From Diaphorobacter sp. HDW4A (GTDB taxonomy: Bacteria; Pseudomonadota; Gammaproteobacteria; Burkholderiales; Burkholderiaceae_C): 64,000 nt of DNA. Below the pieces are notes generated by a model. The model saw nothing but the letters and a program-made list of their open reading frames with translations. It had not been told where the DNA came from and ran no database searches. Where the stretch lies: the NCBI RefSeq assembly GCF_011305995.1, contig NZ_CP049911.1, positions 1 to 64,000 on the forward strand. Direction: 5' to 3'. The translations under genes were made by a program, and so were the position numbers. This document shows positions 20,109 to 30,297 of this stretch, in pieces. How positions within the stretch are numbered: the stretch's first letter is position 1; the number at the start of each line of letters is the position of its first letter.

Positions 20109-20993
20109 TCAAAGTGCGTTCAAGGGGATCTTCAGGTACGCGACGCCGTTGTCTTCTTTGGGCGGCAGCTCGCCAGCGCGGATGTTCACTTGAACCGATG
20201 GAAGGATCAAGGTGGGCATCTCCAGGGTGGCATCGCGCTTCGTACGCATGGTCACGAATTCGTCTTCGCTCACGCCATCATGCACGTGGATGTTTTTAGC
20301 GCGCTGTTCCGCCACCGTCGTCTCGAAAGCCACCGGTCGGTCGTTGGGAGGGTAGTCGTGGCACATGAAGAGTCGTGTTTCTGGTGGCAGGCTCAGCAGC
20401 TTGCGGGTGGATGCGTAAAGCGCGCGGGCGTCGCCGCCTGGGAAGTCGCAACGCGCAGTGCCCACGTCTGGCATGAAGAGGGTGTCGCCCACAAACACCG
20501 CATCACCAAAGCGATAGGCAGCGCAGGCTGGCGTGTGACCTGGCACGAACATCACCTCACCAGACAACATGCCCAATGGGATGCTTTCTCCCTCCTGGAA
20601 AAGATGGTCGAACTGCGAGCCATCCTGTTTGAAACTCGGCTCCAGATTGAAAACGCCCTTGAACACCTTTTGAACTGCAGTGATGTTGCCACCAATGCCG
20701 ATTTGGCCGCCGAGCTGCGCCCGCAAGTACGGTGCGGCCGAAAGGTGATCAGCGTGTGCGTGAGTTTCTAGGATCCATCGCACCTTGAGCTGATGGGTGC
20801 GCACATAGTCGATCACCTTGTCAGCAGAGGTATGCGTTGTGCGGCCCGATTTCGGGTCGTAGTCGAGCACTGAATCGATGATCGCTGCTTCGCTGCCTGG
20901 GCCGTTGTGCACAACATAGGACACCGTCCAGGTGGCGGGGTCGAACATTCCATGCACATGGGGCTGAGGGGTTGATGTCGGGGCGGTTGTCAT
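20109..20993 (-). CDS. Persulfide dioxygenase (ETHE1/Blh-like metallo-beta-lactamase fold)
   Basis: 294 residues. The metallo-beta-lactamase metal motif HAHADH occurs at about residues 76-81, with the second histidine in FVPGHTPACAAY and the aspartate in AVFVGDTLFMPDVGTARCDFPGGDA. The ETHE1-type MCHDYPPN follows. ETHE1 enzymes use one iron to oxidise glutathione persulfide to sulfite. In the BigR operon of Xylella and Agrobacterium this activity (Blh) is fused to a DUF442 domain; here the DUF442 protein is a separate gene (22320). It is transcribed leftward from the palindromic operator at 21022-21060. Confidence 0.92.
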   Translation of the reverse strand: MTTAPTSTPQPHVHGMFDPATWTVSYVVHNGPGSEAAIIDSVLDYDPKSGRTTHTSADKVIDYVRTHQLKVRWILETHAHADHLSAAPYLRAQLGGQIGIGGNITAVQKVFKGVFNLEPSFKQDGSQFDHLFQEGESIPLGMLSGEVMFVPGHTPACAAYRFGDAVFVGDTLFMPDVGTARCDFPGGDARALYASTRKLLSLPPETRLFMCHDYPPNDRPVAFETTVAEQRAKNIHVHDGVSEDEFVTMRTKRDATLEMPTLILPSVQVNIRAGELPPKEDNGVAYLKIPLNAL

Positions 20994-21021
20994 GAGCGGC
21001 TCCTTTTTAAATAAGCTGAAG

Positions 21022-21060
21022 ATAATATATTGACAGATAGTTTGTTTGTCAATATATTAT
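21022..21060. promoter_or_regulatory. BigR-type operator: perfect 14-bp dyad between divergent sulfur operons
   Basis: Arms ATAATATATTGACA (21022-21035) and TGTCAATATATTAT (21047-21060) are exact inverted copies with an 11-base spacer. The right arm ends 50 bases upstream of the ArsR-type regulator start and the left arm begins 29 bases upstream of the dioxygenase start, so one site can control both directions. The AT-rich ATATATT core resembles BigR boxes of the AATATAT type. Confidence 0.75.
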
Positions 21061-21110
21061 TGCTATCGAATGAAAAGTCGTAGGCCACCACACCCCAGAA
21101 AGAAGCACCG

Positions 21111-21431
21111 ATGAAGAACTCCGTGATGGACTTGGAACAAATGCAGTTGGCCGCGGACAGGGCCTGCCGAGTGATGAAGGTGCTGGCCAACCCAGACCGG
21201 CTGCTCATCCTGTGCCAACTCTCGCAGGGCGAACGCCGGGTTGGTGAGCTTGAAGAGTTGCTGGGCATCGTGCAGCCCACCTTGTCGCAGCAACTAACCG
21301 TGTTGCGCGATGAGGAACTGGTGAGCACCCGCCGTGAAGGCAAAAACATCCACTACGCATTGACCAGCCCCAAAGCGCTGGCCGTGATGCAGGTGCTGTA
21401 CGAACAATTTTGTGTTTGTGAAACGGAGTGA
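21111..21431 (+). CDS. bigR: ArsR/SmtB-family persulfide-sensing repressor (BigR/SqrR-like)
   Basis: 106-residue winged helix-turn-helix repressor. The recognition segment is ELLGIVQPTLSQQLTVLRDEELV, and the wing is STRREGKNIHYAL. Cysteines lie at about 35 (LLILCQLS) and at 101 and 103 (FCVCETE). BigR/SqrR proteins sense persulfides by forming a disulfide or polysulfide bridge between one cysteine in helix 2 and one near the C-terminus, so both are present. It heads a tight rightward operon with the two YeeE genes (3- and 11-base gaps) and faces the dioxygenase gene across the palindromic operator. Confidence 0.88.
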   Translation: MKNSVMDLEQMQLAADRACRVMKVLANPDRLLILCQLSQGERRVGELEELLGIVQPTLSQQLTVLRDEELVSTRREGKNIHYALTSPKALAVMQVLYEQFCVCETE

Positions 21432-21434
21432 GTC

Positions 21435-21872
21435 ATGACGATTGATTGGGTCAATTTCACGCCCTGGGCTTCGCTGTCCGGCGGCATCCTGCTGGGCGTA
21501 GCCTCCGCCTTCTTCATCCTGGTCAATGGCCGGGTGCTAGGCATCAGCGGCATCCTGGGTGGCCTGTTACCACCTAAGCTGGGAGACGCCGGCTGGCGAA
21601 TCGCCTTCCTGCTGGGCATGCTGGCCGCACCGCTCGTGTACGGCTTGCTGGCGCCTGCCGACTTTGTGCAGGCGCCACGCATCAACGCCGGTTTCCCTAC
21701 CATCGTGGGCGCTGGACTACTGGTGGGTCTGGGCACCCGCTACGGCTCGGGCTGCACCAGCGGGCACGGCGTCTGCGGTCTTTCGCGCCTGTCACCCCGC
21801 TCACTGGTGGCCACACTCGCGTTCATGGGTGCGGGTTTCACCATGGTATTCGTGGTTCGCCACGTTCTGTAA
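21435..21872 (+). CDS. YeeE/YedE-family sulfur transporter half, PmpA-like
   Basis: 145 residues with about four membrane segments. The motif YGSGCTSGHGVCGLSR holds the cysteines that relay thiosulfate or another sulfur anion in YeeE proteins. It is followed by ARM-like RSLVATLAFMGAGF. In BigR operons the equivalent small pair PmpA/PmpB is thought to move sulfite or other sulfur species across the inner membrane. It lies 3 bases after bigR and 11 bases before its partner gene. Confidence 0.88.
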   Translation: MTIDWVNFTPWASLSGGILLGVASAFFILVNGRVLGISGILGGLLPPKLGDAGWRIAFLLGMLAAPLVYGLLAPADFVQAPRINAGFPTIVGAGLLVGLGTRYGSGCTSGHGVCGLSRLSPRSLVATLAFMGAGFTMVFVVRHVL

Positions 21873-21883
21873 GGAGCATCTAC

Positions 21884-22318
21884 ATGCACCGCATCACCGA
21901 GTTCTTTGTGGGCCTACTGTTCGGCCTGGGCCTGCTGCTCTCCGGCATGACCGACCCGGCAAAAGTGCTGGGCTTCCTCGACCTATTCGGCATTTGGGAC
22001 CCTTCGTTGGCCTTCGTCATGGGAGGCGCGATTGCCGTGGGCTTTTTCGCCTTTGCGCTGGCGCGCAAGCGAACCACCAACTTCATGGGCGGTGCCCTGC
22101 ACCTACCGAAGTCAACGCAGATCGACAAGCGCCTGCTCATCGGCGGCCTGACTTTTGGTGCGGGCTGGGGGCTGGCAGGTTTCTGCCCTGGTCCGGGTAT
22201 CGTGTCAATGGGCTCGGGCGAATTGAAGGCTGCGGTTTTCGTGGCGGCCATGCTCTTGGGCATGGTAATTTTTGAAATCGCCGAGCGCGCAGGCTCGAGT
22301 CGACGTATGGGAGCGTGA
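21884..22318 (+). CDS. YeeE/YedE-family sulfur transporter half, PmpB-like
   Basis: 144 residues. The opening MHRITEFFVGLLFGLGLLLSGMTDPAKVLGFLDLFG is characteristic of PmpB/DUF6691 proteins, with later GAGWGLAGFCPGPGI containing the conserved cysteine. There are four membrane segments. It is presumed to assemble with the preceding gene product as a two-subunit transporter. The stop codon is separated by one base from the GTG start of the DUF442 gene, indicating translational coupling. Confidence 0.87.
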   Translation: MHRITEFFVGLLFGLGLLLSGMTDPAKVLGFLDLFGIWDPSLAFVMGGAIAVGFFAFALARKRTTNFMGGALHLPKSTQIDKRLLIGGLTFGAGWGLAGFCPGPGIVSMGSGELKAAVFVAAMLLGMVIFEIAERAGSSRRMGA

Positions 22319-22319
22319 G

Positions 22320-22751
22320 GTGACGCCTTTCAACGCCATACCCCCATACGACATCTTGTCGGTCATTGGGCAAATCTCTCCGGACGACCTTCAGGCGATT
22401 GCTGCCGCCGGCTTCAAATCCCTAGTCTGTAACCGTCCTGATGGTGAAAGCTCAGGGCAGTTCAGCTCACAGGATATTGCGACGGCTGCACACGCAGTTG
22501 GACTGAAGCTGGCCTATCTGCCCTTCGTCTCGGGTAGCGTTCGCGCGCAGGACGGACGCGATTTTGGTGACTTGCTGACACAGTTGCCTGGCCCTGTGCT
22601 GGCCTTCTGCCGCAACGGTACACGATCAGCCTTGCTTTGGGCGCTTTCGCAAGTGGGTTCAACGCCCTGGCCAGATCTCGTACATCGGGCCGCCCAGGCC
22701 GGATTCAACCTAACCAGTTTGGTACCACCCGTGCCGCCATCGAAGTCGTGA
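22320..22751 (+). CDS. DUF442 / TIGR01244-type phosphatase-like protein (Blh N-terminal domain homologue)
   Basis: 143 residues from a GTG start at 22320. It contains ISPDDLQAIAAAGFKSLVCNRPDGES and the phosphatase-like P-loop LAFCRNGTRSALLW (CX5R). DUF442 is the N-terminal domain of Blh, where the C-terminal domain is the persulfide dioxygenase. Here the two are separate genes of the same regulated locus on opposite strands. The active-site cysteine could act as a sulfurtransferase cysteine rather than in phosphate ester cleavage. It ends 28 bases before the SulP gene. Confidence 0.85.
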   Translation: MTPFNAIPPYDILSVIGQISPDDLQAIAAAGFKSLVCNRPDGESSGQFSSQDIATAAHAVGLKLAYLPFVSGSVRAQDGRDFGDLLTQLPGPVLAFCRNGTRSALLWALSQVGSTPWPDLVHRAAQAGFNLTSLVPPVPPSKS

Positions 22752-22779
22752 TGTTTAACGCCTACGCAGGTATCTTTCG

Positions 22780-24519
22780 ATGATCACAATGCCATCCTGG
22801 CGCCGCATGTTGCCTTCACTGCCTGTGTTGCAATGGGGGCGAGCGTACAACCGCGAGGCTCTGGTGAGTGATAGCGTGGCTGCACTCATCGTCACCATCA
22901 TGTTGATCCCTCAGAGCCTCGCCTACGCCATGCTCGCGGGCTTGCCGCCCGAGGTGGGTCTTTACGCCAGCGTTGCGCCGCTACTGCTATATGCGGTGTT
23001 CGGTACCAGCCGCGTGCTTGCGGTGGGGCCGGTGGCGGTGGTCTCGCTCATGACAGCTGCTGCCATCGGACAACATGCCCCGGCTGGTACACCCGAATAC
23101 TGGGCAGTAGCCATCACGCTGGCTTTTCTTTCGGGCCTGCTGCTGCTGTCCATGGGGTTGCTACGTCTTGGCTTTCTTGCCAACTTCCTCAGCCATCCGG
23201 TCATCTCAGGCTTCATTTCGGCATCGGGCATCCTGATCGCGGCCAGCCAGCTCAAGACGTTGATGGGTGTGAGCGCCGAAGGGCACAATTTCCTGGATCT
23301 GAGCCTGTCCTTGATGTCACAGCTCGGCCAGGTGCATGTGCTGACCCTGGCCATTGGAGCGGTAACCGTCGCATTTTTGTTCTGGGTGCGCAGCGGTCTC
23401 AAACCTTTGCTGCAGCGATTGGGCATGAAGCCGCGCGCGGCCGACGTGGCGGCCAAGACTGGGCCGGTGGCTGCCATCGCCGTGACAACGCTGCTCACCT
23501 GGGCGCTGGACTGGCAAGTTCAAGGCGTGAAGATCGTGGGCGCCGTGCCTCAGGGTTTACCGCCGTTCACGCTGCCTCTGTGGGATCTAGGCCTGTGGCA
23601 GGCGCTGCTAGTGCCGGCGCTGCTCATCAGCGTGGTCGGCTTTGTGGAGTCGGTATCGGTCGGGCAGACGCTAGCGGCCAAACGGCGCCAGCGCATCGAG
23701 CCCGACCAGGAGCTGGTAGCACTCGGGTCGAGCAACCTCTCGGCGGCCTTAACCGGTGGCTTCCCGGTCACGGGTGGCTTTGCACGCTCGGTAGTTAATT
23801 TTGACGCTGGGGCGCAAACACCCGCTGCCGGCGTATTCACCGCAGCCGGTATCACACTGGCCTCGATGTTTCTTACCCCCGTACTGTACTACCTGCCACA
23901 GGCTACGTTAGCCGCCACCATCGTGGTAGCGGTACTCTCGTTGGTGGATTTCAGCATCCTTCGCAAGACTTGGAACTACGCGAAGTCCGACTTTTCTGCA
24001 GTTGTGGCCACGCTGGTGACCACCCTCACTGTGGGCGTTGAGACTGGGCTGATTCTGGGGGTAGGAGTATCCCTGGCGCTCTATCTCTACCGCACCAGTC
24101 GCCCGCACATGGCCGAGGTGGGTCTTGTCGTCGGCTCCGAGCATTTCCGCAATGTGCAGCGCCATGCAGTGGCGGTGAGCCCACGGGTGCTGAGCCTGCG
24201 AGTGGACGAAAGCCTGTACTTCGCCAACTCACGCGCGCTGGAAGACCGCATCAACAGCACCGTTGCCAGCCGCCACGGGTTGGTGCACGTGATATTGCAG
24301 TGCTCGGCCATCAACGATATTGATGCGAGTGCACTGGAAAGCTTGGAAGCTATCGATCTGCGCTTACGCGGGGCTGGTGTGCGGCTCCATCTCTCAGAAG
24401 TCAAGGGCCCCGTGATGGACCGTTTGAGAAAAACCGAATTTCTGAATGGCCTCAGCGGGCAGGTGTTCCTTTCCCACTATCAAGCTATCGCAGAACTGGC
24501 GCCTGAATTGATCGCCTGA
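22780..24519 (+). CDS. SulP-family anion permease with STAS domain
   Basis: 579 residues. The membrane part (residues about 20-430) includes the SulP signature region SVAALIVTIMLIPQSLAYAMLAGLPPEVGLYASV and GGFPVTGGFARSVVNFDAGAQTPAAG. The C-terminal STAS domain spans about 455-570 and contains the NDIDASALESLEAI loop. SulP proteins carry sulfate, bicarbonate or other anions. In this locus it is the likely route for sulfate or sulfite made by persulfide oxidation, although direction and substrate are inferred. It is the last gene of the bigR operon. Confidence 0.92.
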   Translation: MITMPSWRRMLPSLPVLQWGRAYNREALVSDSVAALIVTIMLIPQSLAYAMLAGLPPEVGLYASVAPLLLYAVFGTSRVLAVGPVAVVSLMTAAAIGQHAPAGTPEYWAVAITLAFLSGLLLLSMGLLRLGFLANFLSHPVISGFISASGILIAASQLKTLMGVSAEGHNFLDLSLSLMSQLGQVHVLTLAIGAVTVAFLFWVRSGLKPLLQRLGMKPRAADVAAKTGPVAAIAVTTLLTWALDWQVQGVKIVGAVPQGLPPFTLPLWDLGLWQALLVPALLISVVGFVESVSVGQTLAAKRRQRIEPDQELVALGSSNLSAALTGGFPVTGGFARSVVNFDAGAQTPAAGVFTAAGITLASMFLTPVLYYLPQATLAATIVVAVLSLVDFSILRKTWNYAKSDFSAVVATLVTTLTVGVETGLILGVGVSLALYLYRTSRPHMAEVGLVVGSEHFRNVQRHAVAVSPRVLSLRVDESLYFANSRALEDRINSTVASRHGLVHVILQCSAINDIDASALESLEAIDLRLRGAGVRLHLSEVKGPVMDRLRKTEFLNGLSGQVFLSHYQAIAELAPELIA

Positions 24520-24588
24520 TTGCCCCATGCGACATCTATCCGGCAAGGCCGCATAGCTGCATCAATAAGCCTTTTATAGAGAGACACG

Positions 24589-26733
24589 ATGAACTACCTC
24601 AAAATTGGTACTCGCTTGGGATTGGCATTTGGCCTCCTTCTTTTGATCACGGCCTTGATTGCCACTTTCGGCGTTTGGCGTCTTTCGACCCTCAAAGAAG
24701 CCACCGTGCGCATTTCATCCATAGAAATTGAGCGCAATGAGTTAGCCATGAATTGGAAGGCCGCCATTGATTTGAACTGGGCACGAGCCTCAGCGGCGCT
24801 CAAAACATCGGATGCTGCGTACATCTCATCATTGGGCGCGGAGATGGCTGCCACCACCAAGGAGGTGACTGAAGGACAAAAGAAGTTGGAAGCGCTGATG
24901 GAGGGAGCCAAGAGCAAGGAGTTGTTGGCCAATGTGGCGGCGGCTCGCAAGACCTACCTCGCTGTACGGGCCAAGTTGCTGGAGCGCAAGAAAGCCGGAG
25001 AAGACGTTTTTGCACAGGTGGATAGCGAGTTACGCCCGCTGGCGCAGAACTACATTAACGCACTTGAAGCTGTCACTAAATACACCCATGACGAACTGAT
25101 TGCGCTTGAGAAGTCTGTTCTGACGGCAGCTGTCACAAGCCAGTGGACGCTGGGCGTCGGTGCAGGAGTGTCCTTGCTGCTGGGGCTGCTGTTTGCCGTG
25201 TGGGCCACGCGTTCCATCACCACCCCGGTGCAGCGCGCGGTAGAGGCCGCAGAGGAAATCAGCCGGGGCAATTTGTCGATCGACATCGACGCCCAGGGTA
25301 AGAACGAGCCTGCCCGCCTGCTGCACGCCCTGGCGGAGATGCAGCAAAGCCTGTCGCGCATCGTGGGCCATGTGCGTGAAGGCTCTGAGAACGTGGAGAC
25401 GGCCTCGTCAGAAATTGCCCAGGGCAACAACGACCTGAGTGCGCGCACAGAGCAACAAGCCAGTGCCTTGCAGCAGACCGCTGCATCCATGGAGCAACTC
25501 AATTCCACCGTGCGCCAGAATCCGGACAACGCCCGCCAAGCCAACCAATTGGCCATGAGCGCCTCTACGGTGGCCGTGCATGGCGGCGAGGTGGTGGGCC
25601 AGGTGGTTGAAACCATGAAGGGTATCAATGAGAGCTCACGCAAGATCAGCGACATCATAGCGTCATTGATGGCATTGCCTTCCAGACCAACATTCTTGCG
25701 CTGAACGCCGCCGTGGAAGCTGCTCGCGCGGGTGAGCAAGGCCGCGGCTTTGCCGTGGTGGCCAGTGAGGTCCGCAATCTGGCAGGCCGATCAGCCGACG
25801 CGGCCAAGGAAATCAAGAGTCTCATCACTGCCAGCGTAGAGCGGGTCGAACAAGGCACCGTGCTCGTTGATCAGGCGGGGGGCAACCATGACAGAAGTCG
25901 TCACCGCCATCCGTAGCGTGACCGATATCATGGGCGAGATCAGTGCTGCCAGCAACGAACAAAGCCAGGGCGTGAGCCAAGTGGGCGAAGCTGTGACACA
26001 GATGGACCAAGTCACTCAGCAGAACGCGGCCTTGGTGGAAGAAATGGCCGCAGCGGCTGGCAGCCTTAACGGCCAAGCGCAAGACTTGGTTAGCACCGTG
26101 GCGTTCTTCAAGTTGTCACCTGCCGATGAGCAACGCGCGCAGGCCCGCCGTGCACAGGCTGCGGCACCACGTGCGCACTTTGCGCCGACCCGCGTGGCTG
26201 CACCAGCAACTAAGGCCTTTGGTCGCATTGCAGATGATAGCGGGCACGGCGGCACCTCTTTGGGCGTGAATCTGGACAACGCCATTCAGTCCCATGCCAA
26301 CTGGCGTGCCAGGTTGCGTACCGCTGTTGCTAAGAGAGAAACTCTTGATGCTGACACTCTTTTTAAAGACGATTGCTGTGATCTTGGCGAGTGGCTGTAT
26401 GGCGCCGGTGGATCGAAATACGGCGGCAAGCCATCCTTTGTGAATCTGCTGGAATCGCATCGTCAATTTCACCAAGAAGCAGGTAAGGTGGCGCACCTGA
26501 TCAACCAGGGTGCTTACGAAGAAGCCGAAAAACAGTTGGAGAACAACACGGGCTTCTCCAAAGCGTCCCAAAAATTGGGTACGGCCGTAATTCAGTTGGC
26601 CAAGGAGCTGAAGGTCAAGATGGCGGCTGCGTCCGCTCCCAAGGCGGCTGCGCCCGTGCGCCAAGCGCCGTTCAACAGTGCGGCCAAGCCTAAGGCGGCC
26701 GGAGGCGCAGATGGGGACTGGGAATCTTTTTAA
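24589..26733 (+). pseudogene. Methyl-accepting chemotaxis protein with C-terminal CZB domain, two compensating frameshifts
   Basis: An N-terminal membrane segment (RLGLAFGLLLLITALIATFG), a four-helix sensor region, a second membrane segment near residue 190, a HAMP domain and the methyl-accepting domain can be followed. The hairpin tip sequence ([20 protein letters not shown]) is present, then a zinc-binding CZB domain with HANWRARL, CDLGEWLYG and HRQFHQEAG. A one-base loss near 25658 moves the reading to a second frame. One extra G in the run at 25877-25882 restores it, so the tip and the following 75 codons are out of frame. As sequenced it is split at residue 372. These homopolymer-type changes could also be sequencing errors, in which case the gene would be intact at about 715 codons. 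Confidence 0.85.
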
Positions 26734-26734
26734 T

Positions 26735-26772
26735 GGGGTCGTCTCAGAAAACGGAAAATAAAGCACGCTAAG
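26735..26772. repeat. Tn21-type terminal inverted repeat (38 bp)
   Basis: It begins GGGGTCGTCTCAGAAAACGG and ends CACGCTAAG. It is the outer end next to tnpA. The five outside bases are ttaat (26730-26734), the half of a possible target duplication whose partner is not in view. Confidence 0.85.
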
Positions 26773-29737
26773 ACGGTGGCAGCGGTCGCAATGGCCTGAA
26801 CTTCCCCGCACCGACCTTGGCACTGCTGCGCCATAGGTAATCGCCGGTCAGGTTGATATGCTCCCACCCCAGCGGTGACAGATATTGCAGCAACGTGTCG
26901 TCCAGCGCCTTGCCGTGGGCACGCAAAGCACTGGTGGCACGCTCCAGATAGACCGTGTTCCACAACACGATGGCCGCCGTCACCAGATTGAGGCCGCTGG
27001 CCCGGTAGCGCTGCTGCTCAAAACTGCGGTCGCGGATTTCACCCAATCGGTAGAAAAAGACGGCCCTGGCCAGCGCGTTGCGCGCCTCGCCCTTATTCAG
27101 CCCCGCATGGACGCGGCGGCGCAGCTCCACGCTTTGCAGCCAATCCAGAATGAACAGCGTGCGCTCGATGCGCCCCAGCTCGCGCAGGGCGACGGCCAAG
27201 CCGTTTTGGCGCGGATAGCTGCCGAGCTTGCGCAGCATCAGCGAGGCCGTCACCGTGCCCTGCTTGATCGAAGTGGCCAGCCGTAGGATTTCATCCCAAT
27301 GAGCGCGAATAGCCTTGATGTTCAGCCTGTCGCTGCTAATCATCGGCTTGAGTGCATCGTAGGCAGTATCGCCCTTGCGAATGAACAGCTTGGTGTCGCC
27401 CAGGTCGCGGATGCGCGGCGCGAACCGGAATCCCAGAAAGTGCATCAGGCCGAACACATGATCGGTGAAGCCCGCTGTGTCGGTGTAGTGTTCCTCGATA
27501 CGCAAGTCAGACTCGTGGTACAGCAGGCCATCGAGCACATAGGTCGAGTCGCGCAAGCCGACGTTGACCACCTTGGCGCTGAAAGGCGCGTATTGGTCGG
27601 ATATGTGAGTGTAGAAAGTCCGTCCTGGGCTGCTGCCATATTTCGGGTTGATGTGTCCCGTGCTCTCGGCCTTGCTACCAGTTCTGAAATTCTGGCCATC
27701 TGACGATGATGTGGTGCCATCGCCCCAGTTTTCGGCGAAAGGTTGTCGAAACTGCGCATTCACCAGCTCGGCCAGTGCCGTCGAATACGTTTCATCCCGG
27801 ATGTGCCAAGCTTGCAGCCACGACAGTTTGGCGTAGGTCGTGCCAGGGCAGGACTCAGCCATTTTGGTGAGTCCAAGATTGATGCCATCAGCCAGGATAG
27901 TCGTCAGCAGCAAGGTTTTGTCCTTGGCCGTGTCGCCGGTCTTCAGGTGCGTGAAATGCCGGGTGAAGCCTGTCCACTCATCAACTTCCATCAGCAGTTC
28001 GGTAATTTTTACGTGTGGCAGCAGCATCGCCGACTGGTCGATTATGGCTTGTGCAGTCTCCGGCACTGCCGCGTCCAGCGGCGTGATCTTCAGGCCGGAC
28101 TCGGTAATGATGGCATCCGGCAGATCATTGGCCGCAGCCATGCGGTTGACGGTGGCAAGCTGCAGTTCCAGCAATGCCAGTCGGCCGTGCAAATACTGAT
28201 CGCAATCGGTGGCCACTGCTAGCGGCAATTCGTTGCCCAGCTTCAAGGTGGTGAATTTCTCGACCGGTACTAGGTACTCATCGAAGTCCTTGAACTGCCG
28301 CGAACCCTGCACCCAGACATCTCCTGAGCGCAGCGCGTTCTTCAGCTCCGACAGGGCGCACAGCTCGTAGTAACGCCGGTCAATGCCATCGTCCGTGAGC
28401 ACCAATTTGGCCCAGCGCGGTTTGATGAATACGGTCGGCGCGTCGCCGGGCACCTTGCGGGCGTTGTCGCTATTCATATCGCGAAGCACCTCGATGGCAT
28501 CGAGTACGCCCTTGGCGGCTGGCGCCGCCCGAAGCTTGAGTACGTCCAGGAACTGCGGCGCGTAACGGCGCAACGTAGCGTAGCTTTCACCGATGCGATG
28601 CAGAAAGTCGAAACTCTCCGGTTGCGCGAGCTTTTGCGCCTCCGTGACGCTGGCTGCGAAGGTATCCCACGGCATTACTGCCTCGATGGCGGCGAACGGA
28701 TCGCCGCCGCTCTGTTTGGCTTCCAGCAAGGCTTGGCCGATGCGGCCATACATCCGCACCTTGTCATTGATCGCCTTACCGGAAGCCTGAAACTGCTGCT
28801 GATGCTTGTTTTTGGCGGCGTTAAATAGTTTGCCAATGATGCGGTCGTGCAGGTCGATGATTTCGTCGGTGACGGTAGCTATGCCTTCAATGGCCAGCGA
28901 AACCAGAGTGGCATAGCGTCGTTGCACCTCGAATTTGGCCAAGTCGGCGGGTGTCATCTGTCCGCCCTCTCGGGCGATCTTGAGCAGGCGGTTCTGGTGA
29001 ACTTGTCGCTCGATGCCTGCGGGAAGGTCAAGCGCCTGCCAAGCCTTGAGGCGCTCGATATGTTCAAGCATATGCCGAGAGTTCGGCTTGATGGGCGACT
29101 GGCGCAGCCATGCCAGCCACGTCAATTTGCTGCCGTCCTTGCGCTTGAGAAGTTCATCTAGGCGCTGACGGTGGTGCGACAACAAAGAATCGGTCAACGC
29201 CGCGTAAATTCGCCGGTTGGCACGGGTGATGGCCTCGGCGCTCGCGCGCTCGATGGCATTCATGGCGGGCAGGATGATGCTCTGCCGCCGCAGGTTTTCG
29301 ACAAGGGCGCTGGCCAGCACAATGCCTTTGTCGGTCTGCAAGGCCAGTTCGGTCAATGTATGGACGGCTTGCCGGTAGTGGCTCATGGTGAAGGGCTTGA
29401 ATCCGAACACCGTTTGCAACTCAACCAAGTGCTCCCGCCGTGTCTGCTCGCGCTGACCATACTCGTTCCAGCTTTCCACTGGCACCTTGAGTTGTGCGGC
29501 CACCATGCGCAACAAGGGCTGAAACGGAAGCTCATCGATGCCCAAAAAGATGCCGGGAAATCGTAAGTAGCAAAGTTGCACAGCGAAGCCCAATCGATTT
29601 GCGGGGCCACGGTGCTGGCGGATGATCGACAGATCAGTCTCGTTGAACGTGTACTGCCGGATCAGTTCGTCTTTGGCATCTGGCAGTGCCAGTAGGCTTT
29701 CGCGTTCGGTGGCGGACAGGATTGAGCGGCGCGGCAT
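26768..29737 (-). CDS. tnpA: Tn21-type transposase
   Basis: 989 residues, matching the Tn21/Tn501 transposase length, opening [20 protein letters not shown]. The catalytic residues are seen in [11 protein letters not shown] (first Asp), [17 protein letters not shown] (second Asp) and [18 protein letters not shown] (Glu). No frameshift is visible, so it is probably active. The gene lies two bases downstream of tnpR on the same strand, the usual Tn21 order. Confidence 0.96.
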   Translation of the reverse strand: MPRRSILSATERESLLALPDAKDELIRQYTFNETDLSIIRQHRGPANRLGFAVQLCYLRFPGIFLGIDELPFQPLLRMVAAQLKVPVESWNEYGQREQTRREHLVELQTVFGFKPFTMSHYRQAVHTLTELALQTDKGIVLASALVENLRRQSIILPAMNAIERASAEAITRANRRIYAALTDSLLSHHRQRLDELLKRKDGSKLTWLAWLRQSPIKPNSRHMLEHIERLKAWQALDLPAGIERQVHQNRLLKIAREGGQMTPADLAKFEVQRRYATLVSLAIEGIATVTDEIIDLHDRIIGKLFNAAKNKHQQQFQASGKAINDKVRMYGRIGQALLEAKQSGGDPFAAIEAVMPWDTFAASVTEAQKLAQPESFDFLHRIGESYATLRRYAPQFLDVLKLRAAPAAKGVLDAIEVLRDMNSDNARKVPGDAPTVFIKPRWAKLVLTDDGIDRRYYELCALSELKNALRSGDVWVQGSRQFKDFDEYLVPVEKFTTLKLGNELPLAVATDCDQYLHGRLALLELQLATVNRMAAANDLPDAIITESGLKITPLDAAVPETAQAIIDQSAMLLPHVKITELLMEVDEWTGFTRHFTHLKTGDTAKDKTLLLTTILADGINLGLTKMAESCPGTTYAKLSWLQAWHIRDETYSTALAELVNAQFRQPFAENWGDGTTSSSDGQNFRTGSKAESTGHINPKYGSSPGRTFYTHISDQYAPFSAKVVNVGLRDSTYVLDGLLYHESDLRIEEHYTDTAGFTDHVFGLMHFLGFRFAPRIRDLGDTKLFIRKGDTAYDALKPMISSDRLNIKAIRAHWDEILRLATSIKQGTVTASLMLRKLGSYPRQNGLAVALRELGRIERTLFILDWLQSVELRRRVHAGLNKGEARNALARAVFFYRLGEIRDRSFEQQRYRASGLNLVTAAIVLWNTVYLERATSALRAHGKALDDTLLQYLSPLGWEHINLTGDYLWRSSAKVGAGKFRPLRPLPPS

Positions 29738-29739
29738 GG

Positions 29740-30297
29740 TCAGTCCTCCCGCAGGTACTGGTACAGGGTTTCGCGGCTGATGCCGAAGTCACGGGCCACC
29801 AAGGTTTTTTGATCGCCAGCCGCGACTCGCCGTTTCAACTCGGTAATCTGTTCGCTGTTTAGCGATTTCTTTCGTCCCCGGTAGGCGCCACGCTGTTTGG
29901 CAAGCGCGATCCCCTCGCGCTGGCGTTCGCGGATCAGTGCGCGCTCGAACTCCGCAAAAGCCCCCATGACCGACAGCATCAGGTTGGCCATCGGTGAGTC
30001 ATCGCCGGTGAACGCCAGCCCTTCTTTAACAAACTCCATGCGCACGCCTCGTTGTGTCAGCCCCTGAACGATGCGGCGCAGGTCATCAAGGTTGCGTGCC
30101 AGCCTGTCCATGCTGTGCACCACCACGGTATCACCCTCGCGGACGAAGGCCAGCAGCCTTTCAAGTTCGGGACGTTGCGTGTCCTTGCCGGAAGCCTTAT
30201 CGGTGAAGACCTTACCGACATCGATTTGCTCCAGTTGCCGATCAGGGTTCTGGTCGAAGCTGCTGACGCGGACATAGCCAATGCGTTGACCTTGCAA
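29740..30297 (-). CDS. tnpR: Tn3-family serine resolvase
   Basis: 185 residues from a TTG start at 30297 ([20 protein letters not shown]). A longer in-frame reading from 30366 would run through the res site. The catalytic serine lies in [10 protein letters not shown], the arginines in [14 protein letters not shown], and the C-terminal helix-turn-helix in [22 protein letters not shown]. It resolves transposition cointegrates at res and normally represses both tnp genes. Confidence 0.94.
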   Translation of the reverse strand: MQGQRIGYVRVSSFDQNPDRQLEQIDVGKVFTDKASGKDTQRPELERLLAFVREGDTVVVHSMDRLARNLDDLRRIVQGLTQRGVRMEFVKEGLAFTGDDSPMANLMLSVMGAFAEFERALIRERQREGIALAKQRGAYRGRKKSLNSEQITELKRRVAAGDQKTLVARDFGISRETLYQYLRED

